Of a DNA stretch of 32,402 bases, positions 8,216-15,431 are shown one piece after another. The notes below the pieces were generated by a model that saw nothing but the letters and a program-made list of their open reading frames with translations, did no database searches and had not been told where the DNA came from. The translations under genes and the position numbers were made by a program. The DNA is from Fimenecus sp045632525 (GTDB lineage: Bacteria > Bacillota > Clostridia > Oscillospirales > Acutalibacteraceae): the NCBI GenBank assembly GCA_045632525.1, contig JAZQWV010000003.1:1-32402 (forward strand), given 5' to 3'. How positions within the stretch are numbered: the first letter of the stretch is position 1; every line of letters begins with the position of its first letter.

Positions 8216-8304
8216 CATATGCAACAGAAAGCTTATGTAATATGCTACACACTTATCTTGCCGATATTTTTTGCAATATTTAATATTGTCAAGTCATCCT
8301 GTGT

Positions 8305-8334
8305 AGTATACCATATATTGTGGTTTTTTGTCAA
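8305..8334 (-). promoter_or_regulatory. Promoter of uraA
   Basis: Minus-strand TTGACA (8329-8334) and TATACT (8305-8310) with an 18-base spacer. Transcription from about 8298 gives a leader of roughly 150 bases containing the attenuator-like hairpin. Confidence 0.8.
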
Positions 8335-8362
8335 TAATTTTAATAAAAACTCAAATTGTGTT

Positions 8363-8803
8363 TTATAATAAATTTTTAAGTTGATTTATCTCGTTTTCTG
8401 TAAATACTGAAAATCCTTCTTTCAAGAATAATTCAGCTGCAACGCCATTACCATCTGTTTTGTTGCCGGTGAATGTGCCATCATAAATTACACCCTTGCC
8501 ACATGAAGGACTGTTTGCTTTGAAAACAACTGCATCAGCATTGTTGATTTTAGCAATATAAAGAGCCAATTCTGCGCCTTTTGTATATTCATAGGTAACA
8601 TCATTGCCGTGGTTGCTTATAACCTTGTCACCAACAATTTCAGCAGGGTCACGGGGTGTTGAAAGTCCACCTAACTGTTCAGGACAAACAGGAATAAGTG
8701 TATGTGTGTTTGCTAATGCCAATAATTCGTCACATTTGCAGTTGTCACCTTTATAACGGCAATCGCAACCTAAAAGACAACCGCTAACAATAATTTTAGC
8801 CAT
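8363..8803 (-). CDS. DUF523-family protein
   Basis: A 146-aa protein of the DUF523 family, function unknown. It has a cysteine-rich N-terminus (VSGCLLGCDCRYKGDNCKC), then PVCPEQLGGLSTPRDPAEI and VVFKANSPSCGKGVIYDG. These conserved cysteines suggest a metal or sulfur role, but this is inference. The length is typical of the single-domain form; no DUF1722 partner domain is fused. AAAGGAG is well placed before the ATG at 8803, and a near-perfect promoter lies at 8838-8866. It is divergent from upp, and its 3' end abuts the uraA promoter. Confidence 0.88.
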   Translation of the reverse strand: MAKIIVSGCLLGCDCRYKGDNCKCDELLALANTHTLIPVCPEQLGGLSTPRDPAEIVGDKVISNHGNDVTYEYTKGAELALYIAKINNADAVVFKANSPSCGKGVIYDGTFTGNKTDGNGVAAELFLKEGFSVFTENEINQLKNLL

Positions 8804-8837
8804 AATATTGCTCCTTTAATATGGTTTCTACAAAATA

Positions 8838-8866
8838 ATTATATCATACGCAATTTTTAGTGTCAA
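8838..8866 (-). promoter_or_regulatory. Promoter of the DUF523 gene
   Basis: Minus-strand TTGACA (8861-8866), 17-base spacer, TATAAT (8838-8843): full consensus in both boxes. Confidence 0.88.
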
Positions 8867-8878
8867 TTTGTAAATATC

Positions 8879-8907
8879 TTGCCAAAAACATATAAATATG
8901 TTATTAT
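8879..8907 (+). promoter_or_regulatory. Promoter of upp
   Basis: TTGCCA (8879-8884), 17-base spacer, TATTAT (8902-8907). It is divergent from the DUF523 promoter; the -35 boxes are 12 bases apart. Confidence 0.75.
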
Positions 8908-8942
8908 GAATAAGATAAAGTATTTTGAAATGAGGCGTTATT

Positions 8943-9617
8943 ATGTCAGATTTTACAAAGAATTTAACTAGCTTTAACGACCATCCTTTGGTTGCTCATA
9001 AAGTAACACACCTTTGTGATATTAACACAGGGTCAAAGGAATTCTGCGAAATTGTTGATGAGCTTACAATGCTTATGGGTTATGAGGCACTTAAAGACCT
9101 TAAAACAAAATTAGTACCAATTCAGGCACCACTTGCAGATTTTGACTCTCCTGTACTTGCAGAGGATTTCACAATTGTTCCAATTCTTCGTGCAGGGCTT
9201 GGTATGGTTGAAGGTCTTCGTCGACTTTCTCCAACTGCCAAGGTAGGTCATATCGGTCTTTACAGAGACGAAAAAACTTTGTTGCCTGTAACTTATTACT
9301 ATAAAATGCCAGTTGACATTGCAAAGGGTCCTGTAGTTATTGTTGACCCTGCTCTTGCAACAGGTGGTAGTGTTGATGCATCAATCGATTACCTTAAAAA
9401 AGAAGGATGTACAAATATTAAGGTAATGTGTATTTTCGCATCTGATGTTGGTGTTAAACTTCTCTATGAAAAGCACCCTGATGTTAAAATTTATGCAGCA
9501 CAGTATATTCCAACAGGTCTTAATGAACATGGTTATATCGTAACAGCAGCGGGTGACGCAGGTGACAGAATTTGTGGAACTTGTAGTTATAAACCAGCAA
9601 GACCAGCAAAACCATAA
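8943..9617 (+). CDS. upp: Uracil phosphoribosyltransferase
   Basis: Salvages uracil with PRPP to UMP in the cytoplasm. The 224-aa protein shows VPILRAGLGMVEGLRR, the PRPP-binding loop DPALATGGS (residues 135-143; the family usually has DPMLATGGS), and the C-terminal uracil-binding GDAGDRICGT. Most bacterial Upp proteins are about 209 aa and end near this motif; here about a dozen extra residues (ending KPARPAKP) follow, encoded partly by a 9-base direct repeat at 9593-9610. GAGG at 8932-8935 sits 7 bases from the ATG. Together with uraA it forms a uracil import and salvage pair. Single-gene transcript ending at 9639-9663. Confidence 0.95.
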   Translation: MSDFTKNLTSFNDHPLVAHKVTHLCDINTGSKEFCEIVDELTMLMGYEALKDLKTKLVPIQAPLADFDSPVLAEDFTIVPILRAGLGMVEGLRRLSPTAKVGHIGLYRDEKTLLPVTYYYKMPVDIAKGPVVIVDPALATGGSVDASIDYLKKEGCTNIKVMCIFASDVGVKLLYEKHPDVKIYAAQYIPTGLNEHGYIVTAAGDAGDRICGTCSYKPARPAKP

Positions 9618-9638
9618 AATATAATAATTATAAAATAA

Positions 9639-9669
9639 AAAGGGACGATTAAATCGTCCCTTTAATTTT
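9639..9669. terminator. Terminator between upp and metY (convergent)
   Basis: An 11-bp stem (9639-9649 with 9653-9663) with a TAA loop, then AATTTT. It lies between convergent genes and is A/T-flanked on both sides, so it can serve both upp and the minus-strand metY transcript. Confidence 0.88.
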
Positions 9670-9685
9670 GCGCTTTGCATTTTGC
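9665..9685 (-). repeat. Tandem heptamers (GCAAAAT-type) between the metY stop and terminator
   Basis: Read on the minus strand, three heptamers follow the metY stop almost directly: GCAAAAT, GCAAAGC, GCAAAAT. They lie between that stop and the shared terminator. A four-copy array of the same heptamers follows groEL at 31394-31421 in the same relative position. Confidence 0.7.
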
Positions 9686-9687
9686 AT

Positions 9688-10959
9688 TTATATATTGCTG
9701 AGTGCCTGTTCAATGTCTGCGATAATGTCATCTACATTCTCAATACCAACTGAGAATCTGATAAGGTCAGGTGATACACCACATTCAACTAACTCTTGGT
9801 CGCTTAACTGTCTGTGAGTTGAAGAAGCAGGGTGAAGCACACAAGTTCTAGCATCCGCAACGTGAGTAACAACTGCTGCAAGCTTAAGTGAATTCATAAA
9901 CTTTTCAGCAGCATCTCTGCCACCCTTAACACCGAATGAAACAACACCACAAGTGCCATTTGGCATGTATTTCTGAACAAGGTCATAATACTTGTTGCCG
10001 GGGAGAGCAGGGTAGTTAACCCAAGAAATCTTGTCATTGCTTTCAAGATATTTAGCAACTGCAAGAGCATTAGAGCAATGTCTTTCCATACGGAGATGGA
10101 GAGTCTCAAGACCTAAGTTAAGATAGTATGAATTCTGTGGAGCAGGAGTTGAACCGTAGTCACGAAGAAGTTGTGCAACGATTTTTGTAACATAACCTGC
10201 TTTGCCGAAATCCTTTGTATAAACTGCACCGTGATAGCTTTCATCTGGCTGTGTAAGACCTGGAAATTTGTCATTCTGTTCCCAGTCAAAGTTACCGCTA
10301 TCAATAACTGCACCGCCGATAATGTTAGCGTGACCTTCCATATACTTTGTTGTTGAATGTGTAACAATGTCAGCACCGAACTCAAATGGACGGCAGTTAA
10401 TTGGTGTTGGGAATGTGTTGTCAATAATAAGTGGAACACCGTTAGCATGTGCAACCTTTGCAAATTTCTCAATGTCAAGAATATCAAGTGATGGGTTTGC
10501 GATAGTTTCACCGAAAAGTGCCTTTGTGTTAGGCTTGAATGCAGCCTGAATTTCTTCTTCACTTGCATTTGGGTCAACGAATGTAACATCAATGCCAAGT
10601 TTTCTCATTGTAACATTGAAAAGGTTGAATGTACCACCGTAAATTGTAGCAGCACTAACAAAGTGGTCGCCAGCACCCATAATATTAATAAGTGAGAAGA
10701 AGTTCGCAGCCTGACCTGAAGATGTAAGAACACCTGCAACGCCACCTTCAAGCATTGTAATTTTCTGTGCTACTGCATCACTTGTAGGGTTTGCAAGACG
10801 AGTGTACATATAACCGGGCTCAAGGTCAAAAAGCTTTGCCATAGCCTCACTTGTATCATATTTAAATGTTGTACTCTGTACAATTGGGAGTACTCTTGGC
10901 TCACCGTTCTGAGGCTTGTAAGCACCCTGAACGCAAATTGTATCTCTGTTATAACTCAT
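9688..10959 (-). CDS. metY: O-acetylhomoserine sulfhydrylase (Cys/Met metabolism PLP enzyme)
   Basis: Makes homocysteine from O-acetylhomoserine and sulfide in the cytoplasm, and may also act as a cysteine synthase. The 423-aa protein has the MetY-type N-terminus DTICVQGAYKPQNGEPRV, YTRLANPTSDAVAQKI, and the PLP-lysine motif HSTTKYMEGHANIIGG (Lys205). The C-terminus FSVGIENVDDIIADIEQAL is typical of the Cys/Met metabolism family. The length of about 420 fits MetY rather than MetB/MetC (380-400). GGAGG lies within the last codons of apgM and the gap to apgM is only 4 bases, so the two are co-translated in one operon. It ends at the shared terminator after the heptamer array. Confidence 0.93.
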   Translation of the reverse strand: MSYNRDTICVQGAYKPQNGEPRVLPIVQSTTFKYDTSEAMAKLFDLEPGYMYTRLANPTSDAVAQKITMLEGGVAGVLTSSGQAANFFSLINIMGAGDHFVSAATIYGGTFNLFNVTMRKLGIDVTFVDPNASEEEIQAAFKPNTKALFGETIANPSLDILDIEKFAKVAHANGVPLIIDNTFPTPINCRPFEFGADIVTHSTTKYMEGHANIIGGAVIDSGNFDWEQNDKFPGLTQPDESYHGAVYTKDFGKAGYVTKIVAQLLRDYGSTPAPQNSYYLNLGLETLHLRMERHCSNALAVAKYLESNDKISWVNYPALPGNKYYDLVQKYMPNGTCGVVSFGVKGGRDAAEKFMNSLKLAAVVTHVADARTCVLHPASSTHRQLSDQELVECGVSPDLIRFSVGIENVDDIIADIEQALSNI

Positions 10960-10963
10960 TTAA

Positions 10964-12172
10964 TTAGTCCTCCAAAAATTTCTTCATGAGTGCAACGCCA
11001 CTTTCAACAAAAAGTCCTGTTGCCTTTGCTGTTTCTTCGTTGATTGTATCAACACCATTAACCTCATTATTCTTATGATAAATCATAAACGGAACAGGGT
11101 CAGATGCGTGAGTTGCAGTAACAATAGGTGTTGGGTGGTCAGGAAGAACCATAATCTTGTAGTCATCATAATCTTTCAAACCGTCAAAAATTATTGGCAA
11201 TACCTGTTCGTCAATAATTTCAATTGCACGAACTTTGTTTTCTGCTTCGCGTCTGTGACCACATTCGTCAGGAGCTTCAATGTGAATGTATGCATAGTCG
11301 CAACCGTTTTTGAGTGCTTCAACTGCAGCCTGAGCTTTGCCAATAAAGTTAGTGTCTATGTAACCTGTTGCACCTTCTACATCAGGTGTTTCCATTTTAG
11401 CACATTTGCCGATACCTTTAAGCAAGTCAACCGCTGAAATTACAGCACCTTTAATACCATATAACTCTTCAAAAGGTGAAAGTGCAGGCTTTTTGCCTTC
11501 GCCCCAAAGCCAGATTGAGTTTGCAGGACGCTTGCCGTTCTTGATTCTCTCAATATTAACAGGGTGGTCTTTAAGTAAATCGTAACTTTCTTTCATCATT
11601 CTGATAAGGTCAGTTGCGTTTTCGCTTGTTGAAAGATATTCGCCCACAACTCTGCCTGAAATATCATGTGGGGGAGTCATATTACCAAGGTCAGTTGTAC
11701 CGTTATCCCAAACAAGACAATGACGATAGCTGACACCACTATAAAACTTGTAAATATCGTTGCCAAAATGTTCTTGCACAGTAGCAATAATCTTTTCAGC
11801 TTCTTCAGTTGAAATATCGTCTGCACAATAGTCAACCATAGTTTTATCTGCATAGTTTTCTTCGTCAGAAAGAGTAACCACATTACAGCGAAGAGTAACA
11901 TCAGTATCTTTAAGGTCAACACCGATGCTTGCAGCTTCAAGTGGACTTCTGCCTGTATAGTAAATTGATGGGTCAAAGCCCATAACACTCATATTAGCAA
12001 CGTCACTACCTGGTTTCATTCCGTCAGGAACAGTCTTAACAAGACCAACTGTACCTTTTTTTGCAAGTGAGTCAAAATTAGGCTTCTTTGCTAACATCAT
12101 AGGTGTCTTGCCATCAAATTGTGGAACGGGATAATCAGCCATTCCGTCGTATAAAACTACGACATATTTCAT
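10964..12172 (-). CDS. ApgM-family phosphoglycerate mutase / proposed homoserine kinase
   Basis: A 402-aa member of the archaeal-type cofactor-independent phosphoglycerate mutase family (alkaline phosphatase superfamily). Seen are the N-terminal metal site VVLYDGMADYPVPQFDGKTP, the active-site serine stretch KPGSDVANMSVMGFDP (Ser56), HIEAPDECGHRREAENK and the late metal ligands LPDHPTPIVTATHASDPVPF. The subgroup opening MKYVVVLYDGMADYP is the one described as a 'proposed homoserine kinase' (TIGR02535), found where a normal ThrB is missing. Its tight linkage to metY, which uses acetylated homoserine, fits that role better than glycolysis, but the substrate is not shown by sequence. GGAGG precedes the ATG at 12172. 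Confidence 0.85.
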   Translation of the reverse strand: MKYVVVLYDGMADYPVPQFDGKTPMMLAKKPNFDSLAKKGTVGLVKTVPDGMKPGSDVANMSVMGFDPSIYYTGRSPLEAASIGVDLKDTDVTLRCNVVTLSDEENYADKTMVDYCADDISTEEAEKIIATVQEHFGNDIYKFYSGVSYRHCLVWDNGTTDLGNMTPPHDISGRVVGEYLSTSENATDLIRMMKESYDLLKDHPVNIERIKNGKRPANSIWLWGEGKKPALSPFEELYGIKGAVISAVDLLKGIGKCAKMETPDVEGATGYIDTNFIGKAQAAVEALKNGCDYAYIHIEAPDECGHRREAENKVRAIEIIDEQVLPIIFDGLKDYDDYKIMVLPDHPTPIVTATHASDPVPFMIYHKNNEVNGVDTINEETAKATGLFVESGVALMKKFLED

Positions 12173-12233
12173 ATATAACGCCTCCGAAATATGATAATAG
12201 AATCGGACACTTATTAATGCCCGATTCTGAAAT

Positions 12234-13097
12234 TTATTCTTCTATATTTGTTTCGTCTTCTTCGACGATTTCTTCAACAATGGGAACTTCAATTACTTCT
12301 TCACTTGGAATTTCATCTGTTTCTTCATTTGAAATTTCAGCAATCATTTCATCTATATATGCTGGAACAACAGGGATTTCATATTCAGTTTCTGCTGTTT
12401 CTTCTTGAACTGGAAGAATACCAAATTCTTCAGGACTTGCAATACCGCTCATAATTGCATGGTGCTTCAAGTTTTCATAATACATAGCACTTGTACAAGC
12501 CATATAAGGTCCAACATAGAGATAAGCAATACCAAGTGTTAATACTGAAAGAATAAGCCAGAAGAAGAATGAAAGATTCATAATAAAGATGTCTGATTTG
12601 AAACCATCTGTCATTCTCTTGCTCAAATCTCTTGCTTGTTTTCCGTCAAGATTTGGGTTATCGTGAATAATCTGATGAACAAAATACCATTCATAAGTTT
12701 TAATGATACCTGGAATGATAAGTAAGAATGTCCAAAGAGCTATAAAAATGTCAGTAACTACGCCAACTTTGAAATATGTGCCGTAGTTGTCAAGACCTTC
12801 ACGGTAAAGGCTCTTCCAATCAGGATTCATTCCACGAAGATGATTAAGAAAATAACCTGCCGCACCAATCATAAATGGAACAAGTAACCAAGCTACAAAG
12901 CTTGAACCGCTTGAAAAACTTGAAGAAGAAACATCACCATTTTCACTAAAATTCAATACAAAATTGAAACCACCCGAAATAGCGCCGTTAACTAACACTA
13001 ATGGAAGACAAGCAAGTGCCATTGTGAGCCACTTTCTGTCCTGACTAATAAATGATTTTGCCTCTGCCTTAATAAGTTTGCAGTTAAGAATATCCAT
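12234..13097 (-). CDS. DUF975-like membrane protein with acidic C-terminal tail
   Basis: A 287-aa integral membrane protein resembling the DUF975 family. Features are an N-terminal KAEAKSFI and a first membrane segment (about 23-40), the GYFLNHLRG and YFKVGVVTD stretches, the hallmark LLIIPGIIKTYEW, a helix with DNPNLDGKQARDLSKRM, and the closing LSVLTLGIAYLYVGPYM. After residue 221 there is a long tail with about 25 Asp/Glu and no Lys or Arg, rich in Ile/Val/Pro-Glu pairs; such a tail is not usual in the family. GGAGG precedes the ATG and a promoter lies at 13128-13156. It may be co-transcribed with apgM and metY (61-base gap; only a weak stem without a T-run between). Function unknown. Confidence 0.78.
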   Translation of the reverse strand: MDILNCKLIKAEAKSFISQDRKWLTMALACLPLVLVNGAISGGFNFVLNFSENGDVSSSSFSSGSSFVAWLLVPFMIGAAGYFLNHLRGMNPDWKSLYREGLDNYGTYFKVGVVTDIFIALWTFLLIIPGIIKTYEWYFVHQIIHDNPNLDGKQARDLSKRMTDGFKSDIFIMNLSFFFWLILSVLTLGIAYLYVGPYMACTSAMYYENLKHHAIMSGIASPEEFGILPVQEETAETEYEIPVVPAYIDEMIAEISNEETDEIPSEEVIEVPIVEEIVEEDETNIEE

Positions 13098-13127
13098 AGA
13101 ATAACCTCCCTTTTCCTTTATATATTG

Positions 13128-13156
13128 ATTTTATCACATTGTTTTACCAATTTCAA
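13128..13156 (-). promoter_or_regulatory. Promoter of the DUF975-apgM-metY group
   Basis: Minus-strand TTGAAA (13151-13156) and TAAAAT (13128-13133) with a 17-base spacer. Confidence 0.65.
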
Positions 13157-13177
13157 TAACTTTATATATAATGGGTA

Positions 13178-13900
13178 TTACTCATCAGTACCCCAGTTGC
13201 TTATGTTGCCCCTTTGCATTCCACCTACAATTTTTTGACGGAGAGCAGGGTAGCGTTTCTCTAAATCTGCAAGAAGATTTTTGGTGTCTTCTCTGTTGGT
13301 CTTTTCGTCAGCGGGACACTCGCTTTTTACAATAGGTACATTCTCTTTGTTTGCAACTCTTGTAATGTCAGTTTCATAAGCAAATACCATTGGTCTAATC
13401 ATATATAAATCTTTTCGTGAAAGATATGAAACAGGTGAGAAGCATTCCGCACGACCATTGCCGAACAAATTCATAATAAAAGTTTCAGCGGCATCGTCAA
13501 GGTGGTGGCCAAGTGCTATTTTATTGCAACCTAATTCCTTTGCTGTGTCGTGAAGTAGTCCGCGACGCATTCTCGCACACAAACTGCAAGGATTACTCTC
13601 TTTTCTCTCTTCAAAGATTATGTGATAAAGTTCAGTTCTCTTTATGCAATACTCGATGTTGTTATCTTTGCAGATTTTCTCGATTTCAGAATAGTCTGCA
13701 TTTTTGCCGTGAAAAACAGGGTCAAGTGTAATGGCACAAAGGTCGAATTTTTTAGGATAAAATATCTTTAAGTTGATAAGACATAAAAGCATAACAACGC
13801 TGTCTTTGCCACCAGAAACGCAAACGCCGATTTTGTCGCCATCTTCAATCATATTATATTTATCAACTGCTGCACGGACAAGACTTAACAACTTTTGCAC
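13178..13900 (-). CDS. TtcA-like tRNA 2-thiolation PP-loop ATPase
   Basis: An N-type PP-loop enzyme that adenylates a tRNA base before sulfur transfer; TtcA proteins make 2-thiocytidine at position 32. The 240-aa protein has the PP-loop SGGKDS (29-34), the CSLC pair (Cys105/Cys108) in NPCSLCARMRRG, GHHLDDAAETFIMNLF, and a third cysteine (Cys195) in SECPADEKTNRE; together these match the three-cysteine Fe-S site of TtcA. It is shorter than E. coli TtcA (about 311 aa). The start is GTG at 13900, backed by AAAGGAGG 7 bases upstream; no ATG is as well placed. It has its own promoter (13931-13959) and is divergent from rplM. Other PP-loop tRNA thiolases remain possible. Confidence 0.82.
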   Translation of the reverse strand: MQKLLSLVRAAVDKYNMIEDGDKIGVCVSGGKDSVVMLLCLINLKIFYPKKFDLCAITLDPVFHGKNADYSEIEKICKDNNIEYCIKRTELYHIIFEERKESNPCSLCARMRRGLLHDTAKELGCNKIALGHHLDDAAETFIMNLFGNGRAECFSPVSYLSRKDLYMIRPMVFAYETDITRVANKENVPIVKSECPADEKTNREDTKNLLADLEKRYPALRQKIVGGMQRGNISNWGTDE

Positions 13901-13930
13901 TTGAAAACCTCCTTTGTGACACTTTACAAT

Positions 13931-13959
13931 ATTTTATATCAAATATATGTAAAAGTAAA
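13931..13959 (-). promoter_or_regulatory. Promoter of the ttcA-like gene
   Basis: Minus-strand TTTACT (13954-13959) and TAAAAT (13931-13936) with a 17-base spacer. Confidence 0.65.
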
Positions 13960-14064
13960 CAAATATTTTCAAAAATAATAACAAAGAAAAATATATAAAA
14001 AATAAAGAAAAACAAAGAAAAATGAAGATTTATATTTATCTCATTAAATTTTCGAAAAAATATG

Positions 14065-14093
14065 TTGACATTGTGCTTTTCCTTTGATATAAT
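14065..14093 (+). promoter_or_regulatory. Promoter of rplM-rpsI with A-rich upstream tract
   Basis: TTGACA (14065-14070), 17-base spacer, TATAAT (14088-14093): perfect consensus. The 90 bases upstream (13965-14055) are very A-rich with repeated AAAGAAAAA runs and resemble an UP element, as expected for a ribosomal protein operon. Confidence 0.9.
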
Positions 14094-14133
14094 TCTCGAG
14101 CAATGAAAAAATATTATTCGGAGGTAAAGTTCT

Positions 14134-14562
14134 ATGTCAACTTATATGCCAAAAAAGGGCGATATTACCCGTAACTGGTATGTGCTTGACGCAGCAGGCA
14201 AAACTCTCGGTAGCGTAGCTGCTGAAGCTGCTGTTCTTCTTAGAGGTAAGCACAAGCCAACATTCACTCCTCACGCTGACTGTGGTGACCACGTAATCAT
14301 CATCAATGCTGAGAAAGTTGTTCTTACAGGTAACAAGCTTGAACAGAAAATGTACTATCATCACACAGGTTATGTTGGTAACATGAAAGAAGTTAAGTAT
14401 AAGACTCTTATGCAAACAAAGCCAGAGTTCGCAGTTACAAAAGCTGTTAAGGGTATGATTCCTGATACAGTAATTGGTCGTGAAGCTCTTACTCGTCTTC
14501 GTGTATACCGTGGTTCAGAGCACAAGCATGCTGCTCAGAAGCCAGAAACAAGAGAATTCTAA
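14134..14562 (+). CDS. rplM: 50S ribosomal protein L13
   Basis: A 142-aa ribosomal protein of the large subunit that binds 23S rRNA early in assembly. Recognised by KGDITRNWYVLDAAGKTLGS, LLRGKHKPTFTPHADCGDHV, NAEKVVLTGNKLEQK, YYHHTGYVGNMKEV and the C-terminal LTRLRVYRGSEHKHAAQKPE. The length matches bacterial L13. GGAGG is 9 bases from the ATG. It forms the usual two-gene operon with rpsI, 19 bases downstream. Confidence 0.98.
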   Translation: MSTYMPKKGDITRNWYVLDAAGKTLGSVAAEAAVLLRGKHKPTFTPHADCGDHVIIINAEKVVLTGNKLEQKMYYHHTGYVGNMKEVKYKTLMQTKPEFAVTKAVKGMIPDTVIGREALTRLRVYRGSEHKHAAQKPETREF

Positions 14563-14581
14563 GAAAGGGAGGCTATAAATT

Positions 14582-14980
14582 ATGTACGAAACAAATCCAT
14601 ATTTCTACGGTACTGGTAGAAGAAAGAAATCTGTAGCTCGTGTTCGTGTATATGCAGGTACAGGTAAAATCACAATCAACGACAGAGATATCGACGATTA
14701 TTTCGGTCTTGAAACACTTAAACTCATCGTTCGTCAGCCTCTTGCTCTTACAGGAACAGCTGATAAATTCGATATCGTTTGCCGTGTAGGCGGCGGCGGT
14801 GTTACAGGCCAGGCTGGTGCTATCCGTCACGGTCTTTCACGTGCTCTTCTTCAGTATGACGAAAATCTTCGTCCTGAACTCAAGAAGGCAGGTTTCTTAA
14901 CAAGAGACCCAAGAATGAAGGAAAGAAAGAAATACGGTCTCAAAGGCGCTCGTCGTGCACCTCAGTTCTCAAAGAGATAA
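14582..14980 (+). CDS. rpsI: 30S ribosomal protein S9
   Basis: A 132-aa small-subunit protein whose C-terminal Lys-Arg reaches the decoding centre. Recognised by YGTGRRKKSVARVRV, GTGKITIN, GGGVTGQAGAIRHGLSRALL, LTRDPRMKERKKYGLKGARR and the invariant end PQFSKR. AAAGGGAGG precedes the ATG. The last 18 bases of the gene plus 4 bases beyond are duplicated perfectly 178 bases downstream, see the repeat entries. Confidence 0.98.
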   Translation: MYETNPYFYGTGRRKKSVARVRVYAGTGKITINDRDIDDYFGLETLKLIVRQPLALTGTADKFDIVCRVGGGGVTGQAGAIRHGLSRALLQYDENLRPELKKAGFLTRDPRMKERKKYGLKGARRAPQFSKR

Positions 14981-14984
14981 TTTC
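14963..14984 (+). repeat. Direct repeat, copy 1, at the 3' end of rpsI
   Basis: A 22-base sequence (CAGTTCTCAAAGAGATAATT plus TC) covering the last codons and stop of rpsI. It is identical to 15141-15162. Weaker similarity continues past both copies into a stem-loop with related loop-flanking sequence and a T-run. Confidence 0.9.
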
Positions 14985-15004
14985 TTTATTATCAAATCAA
15001 ATTG

Positions 15005-15034
15005 CAGCACTCACGCAAGTGGGTGCTGTTTTTT
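15005..15034 (+). terminator. Terminator of rplM-rpsI
   Basis: A 10-bp stem with one G-U pair (15005-15014 with 15019-15028), GCAA tetraloop, then six T. Confidence 0.93.
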
Positions 15035-15104
15035 AGTGTGCAAGTGTTGGTTATCCCTTTTCGTCTTTCGGGCACCTCGGCAAAGCACTCGGTGCTCTTC
15101 GCTA

Positions 15105-15127
15105 AAAACGATTCGCCGAATCGTTTT
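15105..15127. repeat. Perfect palindrome within the inter-repeat segment after rpsI
   Basis: Arms AAAACGATTCG and CGAATCGTTTT are exact reverse complements around a single central C. It lies in 15044-15140, a locally GC-richer stretch that also holds GCACC/GGTGC arms (15072-15076 and 15091-15095). This looks like part of a small dispersed element rather than a terminator of a nearby gene. Confidence 0.75.
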
Positions 15128-15140
15128 CTTAACGCTCAGA

Positions 15141-15162
15141 CAGTTCTCAAAGAGATAATTTC
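15141..15162 (+). repeat. Direct repeat, copy 2: displaced copy of the rpsI 3' end
   Basis: A 22-base exact copy of 14963-14984, including the final codons and stop of rpsI in the same orientation, but without a gene in front of it. It is followed by a terminator diverged from, but similar to, the rpsI terminator. Confidence 0.9.
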
Positions 15163-15180
15163 ATTATTTCAAATATTTCA

Positions 15181-15214
15181 ACACTCATCGTTTCGATGGG
15201 TGTCGTTTTTTTAT
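15181..15214 (+). terminator. Second, diverged rpsI-type terminator
   Basis: A 10-bp stem with one G-U pair (15181-15190 with 15194-15203), TTT loop, then a T-run. It follows direct-repeat copy 2 at the same relative position as the real rpsI terminator. The remaining stretch to 15303 is AT-rich and shows only an AACTTATT/AATAAGTT inverted pair. Confidence 0.85.
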
Positions 15215-15303
15215 TTTAAATTATGTAGATTTTTTAATGAATACTAAACTTATTTGAAAAGGGTATGAAGTCGCTAATAAGTTAACATAATTTAAAATTA
15301 ATG

Positions 15304-15332
15304 TTGAAAAATGTTTTTAATTGTGCTATCAT
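15304..15332 (+). promoter_or_regulatory. Promoter of the polysaccharide operon 15432-23764
   Basis: TTGAAA (15304-15309) and TATCAT (15327-15332) with a 17-base spacer. It gives a leader of about 90 bases before the first gene. Confidence 0.6.
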
Positions 15333-15431
15333 TTAAAATGTGTTTATATGTGTGAAATTATGACTTTTTTTGAACAAAAACATAAAATAGTGCACATTAA
15401 CTTGAATGAAAAAATTGTGAGGCATCATAAA

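Noticed and set aside
10113..10598. 161-aa open frame on the same strand as metY but in another frame
   Set aside because: Entirely within metY, His/Leu/Thr-biased composition typical of a shadow frame, no ribosome binding site.
12190..12233. Stem GAATCGG/CCGATTC between the DUF975 gene and apgM as terminator
   Set aside because: Short stem, 14-base loop and no T-run; read-through to apgM is more likely.
14955..15247. Short open frames across the rpsI downstream repeat
   Set aside because: They read through both terminators and the palindrome with no ribosome binding site; the sequence is better explained as repeats.
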